Assembly (NCBI RefSeq): GCF_000151665.1
Contig: NW_013171827.1
Location: forward strand, 951,066-1,015,065
Length of the DNA stretch: 64,000 nt
Direction: 5' to 3'
Source of the DNA: Blastocystis hominis
Lineage: Eukaryota; Sar; Bigyra; Opalinata; Blastocystidae
The notes under the pieces are model-generated. The model saw only the letters and a program-made list of their open reading frames with translations. It had not been told where the DNA came from and made no database searches. A program made the translations under genes and the position numbers. This document shows, piece by piece, positions 1 to 6,495 of this stretch (positions within the stretch are counted from its first letter, which is position 1; each line of letters opens with the position of its first letter).

Positions 1-119
1 TTTGTACCGTGCTTCTCGTTGTACTGTCTCAACAGATCAGAGACAAGGTACATTCGAATACCATTATCAAGGCACATACGAATCTTGTAGTCGTAGAAGT
101 CAATCTCTTCGAATTTCAT
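1..119 (-). CDS. N-terminal fragment of an element gene, cut by the window edge
   Basis: An ATG at 119-117 opens 39 codons that run off the left edge. The fragment is acidic then basic, containing DYKIRMCLDNG and LLRQYNEKHGT. The last part faintly recalls the N-terminal half of phage and viral KilA-N/MSV199 DNA-binding domains, but 39 residues are too few to decide. It is the next gene downstream of the protease on the same strand, and the space between the two carries a double hairpin. Confidence 0.4.
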   Translation of the reverse strand, partial: MKFEEIDFYDYKIRMCLDNGIRMYLVSDLLRQYNEKHGT

Positions 120-169
120 TTCTATTTGTATTTATGTATTGAACTCTTTTAAGTACAATAGTTACAGTA

Positions 170-207
170 GGGGACACTACGTGCCCCCGGGGAAGCTTCG
201 CTTCCCC
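170..207. repeat. Double hairpin 1 (3' of protease gene)
   Basis: Arm 170-177 pairs with 181-187 (one bulged A). It is followed at once by a perfect hairpin at 189-207 with stem GGGGAAGC/GCTTCCCC and loop TTC. The unit sits directly after the protease stop codon at 208-210. Confidence 0.85.
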
Positions 208-684
208 TTACACCCTCTGGATAGCTGGGTCAACAGCGTCGTGCGTGTACAAGTGAAGGAGTGCCAAGTAGCCACAGTTGTTGGCAAAGATCGACTGGTA
301 TTTCACTTTGTTCACACGGAACACACGGTTCGTACCTGTCAACGGGAAGTCATTCATCTCGCCAAAGCTGTCCTGGTAGTTCAGTGTTCCGTCGTCTTCA
401 CGGAAGCAAGAAACAAAGTGACCGAGCTTACCACCGTCTTCAAAGGGTATCCAGATGATGCAATTCGCCGGTTCTTTGTACTCTTTGGCCAGTCTCTTGT
501 ACTTGTCCAATTCCATCACATCGAAGTCGGGTATCTCGAGTTGCTTGGCCAGTTTTCGAACTTCATCGAAAGTCATTGGTTCAGCATCCACATTCATGTA
601 TCCATGCTTGTAGAGTTTACTTAGTACGGAGGAAGCTCTGCTTTGGGGCGACAAAGTCGCCCCGGCGGAACTTCGTTCCGCCAT
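208..684 (-). CDS. Adenovirus-type (adenain-like) cysteine protease
   Basis: This 158-residue protein carries the order expected of the C5-like proteases of adenoviruses, Polintons and virophages: His89 in LGHFVSCF, Asp105 in YQDSFGE, Gln130 as oxyanion-hole residue in KYQSIFANN, and Cys137 in NNCGYLALLHL. The family matures capsid proteins by cutting at (M/I/L)xGx-G or (M/I/L)xGG-x sites, and the neighbouring minor-capsid candidate is rich in GG sites. The first 20 or so residues (AERSSAGATLSP...) are encoded by two hairpin repeats, and the ATG itself lies on a hairpin edge. The native start may therefore be an ATG further in, such as Met30. Confidence 0.85.
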   Translation of the reverse strand: MAERSSAGATLSPQSRASSVLSKLYKHGYMNVDAEPMTFDEVRKLAKQLEIPDFDVMELDKYKRLAKEYKEPANCIIWIPFEDGGKLGHFVSCFREDDGTLNYQDSFGEMNDFPLTGTNRVFRVNKVKYQSIFANNCGYLALLHLYTHDAVDPAIQRV

Positions 685-761
685 GCTTCCTCCCGGGGCA
701 GCGTCGCTGCCCCTCAGTGTCGCGGAAGCATTGCTTCCGCGCGGGAGCCGCAGGCTCCCGC
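628..761. repeat. Nested hairpin cluster
   Basis: Two abutting hairpins, 645-663 (GGGGCGAC/GTCGCCCC) and 664-682 (GGCGGAAC/GTTCCGCC), are enclosed by an outer perfect 9-bp stem: 628-636 GGAGGAAGC pairs with 685-693 GCTTCCTCC. Three more hairpins follow: 695-713 (GGGGCAGC/GCTGCCCC), 721-741 (CGCGGAAGC/GCTTCCGCG) and 742-760 (CGGGAGCC/GGCTCCCG). The cluster spans the protease 5' end and the stop region of the upstream gene. The enclosed pair suggests one unit inserted into another. Confidence 0.85.
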
Positions 762-1127
762 TTAGTACACTCTCCTTCGAATCACTGACTCGTGCATCTT
801 GTTCTCGTTCTGTGGAAGGGCTGTGAGGATGCGATTCTTTTTTTTCGTCTGGACTTCAATTGCTTGTGTCTCGTTGTCCAGGTCAGAAATATCGTAACCA
901 GTGCCGGCTTTGCTTTCCTTGCCCTGAATCTGGTTTGCCACATCGCTAACCGTACCCTTCGCCATGTCACCTATCACATTCGCGAGCTGCTTCACGGTGT
1001 CCGATCCTGTCTTCTGGGATACATAGTTGCACACGCCTTGTTGATCGCGTTGTTCGCGGCATTCGTGCCAGCATTGACCAGGATATCGGTGATGGGTTTT
1101 AACTTGTCGGCATTGTTGTCGTACCAA
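762..1127 (-). CDS. C-terminal segment of minor-capsid-like protein in a shifted frame
   Basis: This frame overlaps the end of the 992-1807 gene and looks like its natural continuation. The upstream frame runs through NNAINKACATM and then degenerates into PRRQDRTP and a stop. The frame one base earlier reads QKTGSDTVKQLANVIGDMAK and continues in the same style to a stop at 762. No good start codon precedes the meaningful part. A -1 ribosomal frameshift near 1020-1060, a real mutation, or an assembly error would each explain this. The product is helical and charged, with no recognised domain. Confidence 0.5.
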   Translation of the reverse strand: MVRQQCRQVKTHHRYPGQCWHECREQRDQQGVCNYVSQKTGSDTVKQLANVIGDMAKGTVSDVANQIQGKESKAGTGYDISDLDNETQAIEVQTKKKNRILTALPQNENKMHESVIRRRVY

Positions 1128-1807
1128 CCTTTGATCTTGTTCCAGGCATTCTTGAAGAACGTGCCAACACGACTTGAACCGGCGTACAAGGCTCCACCTC
1201 GGACTTCGATGTTTTTACTTTGTCGCTCGATGGCTTTCATGGTCTTCAACACATCGTCATAATCGCTAGGGTTGATTCCATTGAGGAACACAGCAGAAGC
1301 TCCTCCGAATTTGAGTGCACCTCCCTCCTTACCCTTCACTAGCTCTTTGAGACTCGAGATGATCTGTGGAGCCATCTGAATGAGCGCTGGGATGATCGTG
1401 GCAGCGATGGTACCAAGTGCCCCGCCTTTCTTTAGTCCGGTCAGCTCGTTCATCAATTGCGCTTCATTGAATGCCAGTGCTCCAGCGGATTTAGAGTCTG
1501 TCTGACATGCACCACCTTCCTTGAAAGCAATGGCTCCACCGGTGTCCTTGGTCGCCCCATTGAAAGCAATAGCACCAGCTGTTTTCGTGGGAGACCGATG
1601 GTCTCCCGGGGCGATGTACATCGCCCCCTTCGTCTTACTAGCTCGTTTTGGTGTTCGCTTTCGTGATCGCTTTGATTGCACTGGTGCTTCGAGTTCCTTG
1701 TGTAGATTCAATGTCTTGCGTCGATCCACAATCGTTCCACTATCCTGTTCTCGGAAATCGGGTTCGCCATAGAAAGCAGATATATCAACAGTGAATGGAA
1801 TTGCCAT
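992..1807 (-). CDS. Minor capsid / core-like protein with repeated GG sites
   Basis: The 271-residue product starts at a clear ATG (1807). It has a strongly basic stretch (KRSRKRTPKRASK, about residues 44-58). Repeated GGAIAF, SAGALAF, GGALKF and RGGALYAG segments follow. They resemble adenain cleavage sites and flank a hydrophobic, possibly amphipathic stretch (TIAATIIPALIQMAPQIISS). This layout recalls adenovirus pVI/pX-type precursors cut by the viral protease, whose gene lies next downstream. A double hairpin at 1589-1627 is read through in frame. The C-terminus shifts frame near 1030. Function is inferred from composition and neighbourhood, not from a recognised family. Confidence 0.5.
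   Translation of the reverse strand: MAIPFTVDISAFYGEPDFREQDSGTIVDRRKTLNLHKELEAPVQSKRSRKRTPKRASKTKGAMYIAPGDHRSPTKTAGAIAFNGATKDTGGAIAFKEGGACQTDSKSAGALAFNEAQLMNELTGLKKGGALGTIAATIIPALIQMAPQIISSLKELVKGKEGGALKFGGASAVFLNGINPSDYDDVLKTMKAIERQSKNIEVRGGALYAGSSRVGTFFKNAWNKIKGWYDNNADKLKPITDILVNAGTNAANNAINKACATMYPRRQDRTP
1589..1627. repeat. Double hairpin 2 (inside coding sequence)
   Basis: GGGAGACC (1589-1596) pairs with GGTCTCCC (1600-1607). A 20-nt perfect palindrome follows at 1608-1627, with arms GGGGCGAT/ATCGCCCC. It is translated as part of the minor-capsid-like protein (residues GAMYIAPGDHRSP). Confidence 0.85.
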
Positions 1808-1815
1808 TTATGTAT

Positions 1816-1855
1816 GGGGAGAATGAAATTCTCCCCGGGGAAGCGTAGCTTCCCC
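1816..1855. repeat. Double hairpin 3 (intergenic)
   Basis: GGGGAGAAT/ATTCTCCCC (1816-1836) is followed by GGGGAAGC/GCTTCCCC (1837-1855). It sits just 5' of the ATG at 1807, between two minus-strand genes. Confidence 0.85.
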
Positions 1856-1925
1856 ATTCGTACAAAGTGAAAAGAATAATGTCTCCCCTTTGTCGAAGAC
1901 AACCCCTACATTCCACGTCTAATGA

Positions 1926-4205
1926 TTATCTCTTTTCCGCAGCGAACATATCCTGGATCGTGTTATATGTTCGCTGAAGATATTCTTCGTAAGTTCCTGT
2001 TGCAACAATGTGTAATCTGATGTACTTCTTCACATCGGCTAAATATTGAGGAGTTAAATTATTGCTATTAGCTACCTGTATGAAGAAATTCATCAAATAC
2101 TCGTCTTCATTACGCTCACGATAGGCTTTGAATAGACGAGAAAATCCGACGTCATTTGCAAATTGAGTGAAATTAGGATTGTTTACATTGCGAGCAAGCA
2201 GACTTGAGAAAGCAATGAAATCATTACGAATCATTTCTTTTTCAATCTCATCAGCAGTAGCATTATCTTCGTTATTACCTTCGTCGATCAGGGCTGCGAC
2301 TTGATTTACTTGTTCGATTGCTTGAGGTGTAAATCCTTGAGTATTTACAATTTCAGGTTGACGATCACCCAAATAGATCACAGCTTGAATTTGTGGTTGA
2401 TTCATGATCCGTCTATAAGCCTGATTCATCCTGTCATTCATTTGCATATTCTGATCCATTATTTGTTGCTGGACCATCTGATTATTATAAAATCCATTTG
2501 TCAACATGTTACCAAGTTGAGTCTGTCCATTAGCAACATCTGTCAGCAAGTTACCAGTCTGAGTCTGCCCGTTTTCAAGAGCTAGCAAATGTTTATTCGT
2601 AGTTTCTATTTCTTTACCCAGAGCATTCGTGTCATTCATTAATTGCTGCCTAGTCACCTTTCCCTCATCCGACAATTGCTGCCTAGTTGCCTTTCCCTCA
2701 TTTTCAACCGCATTTCCAAGAGCTACCAGATTCTGATTCGTAGTCTGCAATCCATTTGACACGTTTTGAAGCAAAGGTGTGAATCGATTGAATGATTCAA
2801 CCAACCATTTGTTGATTTCTTCATATGCTTTTGCCAACTCAGCAGATACGAATTGCTGAATGAAGCTATTTCGCTCTAGCCACTGTTTCAAGAAATCATT
2901 GTACTGATTCTTCAAGAACTCCAACAATTCATCGATTCGCATTTCACTTTGTCTTGGAATCATTGCTACGATATCAGCAATTGCAGGAGGATCGGGTTTG
3001 TTTTCAATACCTTGCAGACGAGCTTCGACTTGTTGCAAATACTGATTACTATTTTCAATCACCGCTTTCTGTTGATTTACCAAGTCACCAATACTCTGGA
3101 TCAACTTGTCGTCTCCTGTCGCAATGCTTCTTGCCAGTTTAGCATATCGTTCATTCAACAACTTGATTTCTTGGTTCGCATTTTGCAATTTATCATTAAC
3201 ACCATTCAACAATTCCAACATCTTAGGATAGCCCTTCTCCGCATCTTCTAAGAAGTAGATTCGTTCTGCTACTTGGTTGACTACTGTGTAAATATTGACA
3301 AGGTTCACCTGGATATCAAAGCTGTTCATCACAGTAATCACTTCATCCAACTTCTCGATAATGGGCTTCACATCCATCCGTTGTACGATCTGATTCGTCA
3401 CATTCAGAGGTTGTTGTTCAGGTTTGATCAACCACCGATCACGTTCAACGCGACCTTCAGCTACCAAATCTCTATATTTCGTACTACCTCGTTTCGTAGT
3501 GTGTGTCACACCTCTTTTATATGTCGTAGTATTATCCTCATTCCACAGCAGGACATCTCGATCTGGATCACCATGTTCTGTCACATCGTCTCGCAAGCCA
3601 GCAAAATCATTATGAATTATTGCACTCTGTTTAGCAAATGTGTTGATACTTTCTCCCATCTGTTGAGCTGCACCCGTTATGGCATCAGCAGCATCCTTTA
3701 TTTTGTTGATGCTGGCTCCAAGATCACCAGGCAAATTCACGATTTGTAATTCGCCGGCCTGTGTCGTAGGGAAGATGATACGATAGGGTGATACTGGTTC
3801 ATATCCAAATGGATTATCAAAGATAGCTCGTTTCTCCATGTCAGACAACTCGTGATTCACAGACTGGACAATGATCTTGTTGAATTGTCTCTCAATTTTA
3901 GCATTGTAGACCACATTGTCCTCGAATGAGTACAACAGTACGTTCTCATCGTCAATTCGCTGCATTTGATATCCACGCATGTCAGAGACGGATACACGAC
4001 GACGTTCAGCAGGTGAGAGATTCATGTACGAATCAAACAAGGTTCGCTTCTGTCGCCATTGTTCGCTCCTCATTCGCTGTTGATTGAATTCACTTTCAAC
4101 GACTTTATCGAAATATCGATTCAACATTTTGTCCATCATGTTTCTCGACTTCACTTTGTGTGGTTTGAATCGAATGATCGGAATTGTAGCAACGTATTCA
4201 TCCAT
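1926..4205 (-). CDS. Large coiled-coil structural protein of the element
   Basis: The 759-residue protein is hydrophilic and rich in Gln, Asn and Glu, with no membrane segment. Residues 1-150 look globular; the rest is dominated by predicted coiled coil with short internal repeats: the pair EGKATRQQLSDEGKVTRQQL and the series LLALENGQTQTGNLL / DVANGQTQLGNML. Such a long fibrous protein among capsid genes suggests a fibre, tail or scaffold, but I recognise no family. Its ATG overlaps the end of the preceding gene by 8 nt (4198-4205). Confidence 0.6.
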   Translation of the reverse strand: MDEYVATIPIIRFKPHKVKSRNMMDKMLNRYFDKVVESEFNQQRMRSEQWRQKRTLFDSYMNLSPAERRRVSVSDMRGYQMQRIDDENVLLYSFEDNVVYNAKIERQFNKIIVQSVNHELSDMEKRAIFDNPFGYEPVSPYRIIFPTTQAGELQIVNLPGDLGASINKIKDAADAITGAAQQMGESINTFAKQSAIIHNDFAGLRDDVTEHGDPDRDVLLWNEDNTTTYKRGVTHTTKRGSTKYRDLVAEGRVERDRWLIKPEQQPLNVTNQIVQRMDVKPIIEKLDEVITVMNSFDIQVNLVNIYTVVNQVAERIYFLEDAEKGYPKMLELLNGVNDKLQNANQEIKLLNERYAKLARSIATGDDKLIQSIGDLVNQQKAVIENSNQYLQQVEARLQGIENKPDPPAIADIVAMIPRQSEMRIDELLEFLKNQYNDFLKQWLERNSFIQQFVSAELAKAYEEINKWLVESFNRFTPLLQNVSNGLQTTNQNLVALGNAVENEGKATRQQLSDEGKVTRQQLMNDTNALGKEIETTNKHLLALENGQTQTGNLLTDVANGQTQLGNMLTNGFYNNQMVQQQIMDQNMQMNDRMNQAYRRIMNQPQIQAVIYLGDRQPEIVNTQGFTPQAIEQVNQVAALIDEGNNEDNATADEIEKEMIRNDFIAFSSLLARNVNNPNFTQFANDVGFSRLFKAYRERNEDEYLMNFFIQVANSNNLTPQYLADVKKYIRLHIVATGTYEEYLQRTYNTIQDMFAAEKR

Positions 4206-4686
4206 TCTTTACTGAAGAGGTATAGCACGAAATCGTGAATGAGATGTAGACATTCGAATTCAATGAGATCGGACGGTCATTCGCGTCCGTCAGTACCCAA
4301 TCAATGTAGTCCAGGTTCGATTGTTCGATTACATCAATTGCCAAGTCGTCCCAGGTGATCATGTTGTTCAGTCCCATCGATACATGAATCAGATTATCGA
4401 TCAGCGGACTCTTCAGACCGAATGTTTGAGCATTGATACTACTGTACACTCGGATCACACTCATGCCATTCGTGATGTCGTAGGGTTCACTCGCTACCAT
4501 ACCTGCCTCAACGATACCTTCCAACTTGAGGATACTCGTGTAATCAGGTGCGCCACTAAGGTCAACAGCGGTCGCCACATCACTGTTCAGGTGTGCCCGG
4601 TTAACATCGTCTACCTGGATGGAATCGGCTATCGCACGGCATAACTCGGTAATCGAGTAGTAGCCAGGACCGACGTTGTACACCAT
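4198..4686 (-). CDS. Single-module structural protein (IPxGYYSI-type domain)
   Basis: The 162-residue product starts MVYNVGPGYYSITELCRAI and ends NVYISFTISCYTS. Both ends match the repeated module in the two larger proteins upstream: GYY(S/T)I.E near the start, DITNG.S.I.VYSSI in the middle, D.NDRPISLN.NVYI near the end. It therefore encodes one copy of that beta-rich module. It is probably a virion surface or penton-associated component. The stop overlaps the next gene's start. Confidence 0.6.
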   Translation of the reverse strand: MVYNVGPGYYSITELCRAIADSIQVDDVNRAHLNSDVATAVDLSGAPDYTSILKLEGIVEAGMVASEPYDITNGMSVIRVYSSINAQTFGLKSPLIDNLIHVSMGLNNMITWDDLAIDVIEQSNLDYIDWVLTDANDRPISLNSNVYISFTISCYTSSVKNG

Positions 4687-4695
4687 TTCAAACCC

Positions 4696-4902
4696 TCACA
4701 GCATTTGAACCTTCACCACATTCATTGCACGAATGTTCCAGAGAGAAGTGGTATCGATCTTGCATGTAATCGAAGTGATCTTGTACACAAGGTCACGAGG
4801 CATGATCACTGTGTTGAACGTTTCATGGTATCGTTCGTTGTTCTTCGGAATTACTGTATTGTGGTTAATCACACTCACCGGTAGTGCACGATTATGACTC
4901 AT
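4696..4902 (-). CDS. Small element protein, 68 residues
   Basis: The ATG at 4902 lies inside the last codons of the upstream gene (11-nt overlap). The product is polar with a conserved-looking DLVYKITSITCKIDTTSLWN beta pattern. That pattern resembles the opening strand of the structural module completed by the next gene, only 9 nt away. The two may be a split version of one module. No named family. Confidence 0.45.
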   Translation of the reverse strand: MSHNRALPVSVINHNTVIPKNNERYHETFNTVIMPRDLVYKITSITCKIDTTSLWNIRAMNVVKVQML

Positions 4903-5224
4903 TTATTGTGTGGAAGTGAATGCACACTGTAATCGGCATTGGCAGGGCAATCGTTGCACCGGTCTTATCGGTCAACGAGAATGACCATTTGCGACTTTTG
5001 GGTACCACGACGTTCATGTGTGCATTCTCCGTAAACTCCTCGTTCAATACAACCAACGGAGACTGTCGTCGTTCTTGCATGTTGTTCACTCGATCAAGGA
5101 CAAGGCAGGTGCCAGGCGATTCTCCCTTCATAGTCACTCTGTCGATTACCATGTCGCTTTTGATGAGATTGTTACTTGTGAATTCATGTTCGTACGTTCG
5201 AGCAATGTTGAACACTAGATTCAT
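4892..5224 (-). CDS. Small beta-rich element protein, 110 residues
   Basis: Its ATG shares an ATGA with the TGA of the upstream gene (5221-5224). The protein ends WSFSLTDKTGATIALPMPITVCIHF, which parallels the D.(N/T)G.P(L/I)...V.V.I.F ends of the larger structural proteins beside it. It is probably another structural component of the same block. Its start is well defined by the overlap; function is inference only. Confidence 0.5.
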   Translation of the reverse strand: MNLVFNIARTYEHEFTSNNLIKSDMVIDRVTMKGESPGTCLVLDRVNNMQERRQSPLVVLNEEFTENAHMNVVVPKSRKWSFSLTDKTGATIALPMPITVCIHFHTINES

Positions 5225-6495
5225 TTATTATTTCCTCCTGAAACGGTGAATCCGATCAGCAGGTACACGTTCCCAATGAACGATAGCGGGTCACCATTTT
5301 CGTCCTTCAATTCGTACACGATGCGATCAAGCAATTCAGAACATGGTACCAACATGCGATTCTTGTAGAAGTAATTCTTGTACAAGCTGTCCAACGGGAC
5401 ATTCGCAAGCAGTGGTATCGTCTTGCTTTTCACGATGTTGCAATACAGCTGTATGTTCGATAGACCGTTCGTGATATCGACAGGATACTCGGCAACCATC
5501 GGACCATAGTTGGCATAGTACACACCATCGTCGAAAGGGATACGCCATGTATGCGATTGCGATCCTGAAGCGGGAACGATGGTTCCCAGGTTACCACTCA
5601 ACGAGAACACGTAGTCTGCGTGAATGTAGTACCCATCTGACTCAGCTTTCCATCGTATGTTCAGTGCAGCCGAGTCAAAACACTGGTTCATGTGCCATAT
5701 CATGTCAGCCTGTGTCAACCGTGATGGTATGGTCCACGTGAATGTCTGAACGTCATCTGTGTACGTGATATCAGTCTCGGGGGAAGCAGTGCTTCCCCCT
5801 TCGTCCAGTGTCATCATTCCGTACGGGAAGCGAATCGTTGTGTTAGCCGTGTACGACTCAGATTGTTCCCAGTCAACGAAGGTAGCCAATGATGGAACAA
5901 CAACTTCATCATTCCTCACATAGTGGGGCAGCGAAGCTGCCCCGGGGAAGCTTTGCTTCCCCACATACGTAACACGTGTCGGTTGTATGAATTCGATCGA
6001 CACAGCACGATCGGAATACGTACTACCTTTGATCATATTCGTCACATTCAGTCCATCGATGTTTGCCATCGCAAACTCGTAAGGTGATGTCAACTCGGGC
6101 ATCCTGATGTAGTAATTGCGATAAAACTCGAAATAACAAGACAAATACACACCACCTGGTTCAGCGTATGGTCCGGGTATAATCTTGAAACATGGATTAT
6201 CACAAAACAATATGAATCGTGGTTCTGTACCATTTCGACATCCCATTCGTACTCGACCACCATTATCTGCAATGACATATACCAAGTACCTTCCGAGAGA
6301 CGCATCTACAAATATCTTATTGATCACATTAGCGATCATATTCACGATATCAATAGCGCTATAATGACCTCGTTGGATTGTGAGAGGTCTTTCGCCATAT
6401 CCACGTATTCCAAGTATAAAATTCGTCGTATCGATAAACACTTTCGTGTGATATATACTATCCTTGGAATACCAAGGTCCGAGTCGAAGAACCAT
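5221..6495 (-). CDS. Multi-module beta-rich structural protein
   Basis: I chose the ATG at 6495, which overlaps the end of the upstream gene by 38 nt, over an upstream extension that reads an unrelated frame. The roughly 424-residue protein has two or three copies of the module seen in its neighbours: RPLTIQRGHYSAIDIV near residue 40, a second at TFTWTIPSRLTQADMI, and an end DENGDPLSFIGNVYLLIGFTV matching the single-module protein. It carries two hairpin insertions at 5779-5799 and 5925-5962. Probably a virion surface protein. Confidence 0.55.
   Translation of the reverse strand: MVLRLGPWYSKDSIYHTKVFIDTTNFILGIRGYGERPLTIQRGHYSAIDIVNMIANVINKIFVDASLGRYLVYVIADNGGRVRMGCRNGTEPRFILFCDNPCFKIIPGPYAEPGGVYLSCYFEFYRNYYIRMPELTSPYEFAMANIDGLNVTNMIKGSTYSDRAVSIEFIQPTRVTYVGKQSFPGAASLPHYVRNDEVVVPSLATFVDWEQSESYTANTTIRFPYGMMTLDEGGSTASPETDITYTDDVQTFTWTIPSRLTQADMIWHMNQCFDSAALNIRWKAESDGYYIHADYVFSLSGNLGTIVPASGSQSHTWRIPFDDGVYYANYGPMVAEYPVDITNGLSNIQLYCNIVKSKTIPLLANVPLDSLYKNYFYKNRMLVPCSELLDRIVYELKDENGDPLSFIGNVYLLIGFTVSGGNNK
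5779..5799. repeat. Single hairpin (inside coding sequence)
   Basis: GGGGGAAGC and GCTTCCCCC form a 9-bp stem with loop AGT. It is translated as EGGSTASPE in the structural protein. This is the only unit here without an abutting partner. Confidence 0.85.
5925..5962. repeat. Double hairpin 4 (inside coding sequence)
   Basis: GGGGCAGC/GCTGCCCC with loop GAA (5925-5943) directly abuts GGGGAAGC/GCTTCCCC with loop TTT (5944-5962). It is translated as KQSFPGAASLPHY. Confidence 0.85.

Noticed and set aside
170-207. Hairpins as rho-independent terminators
   Set aside because: No U-tract follows, several copies lie inside genes, and they occur as abutting pairs.
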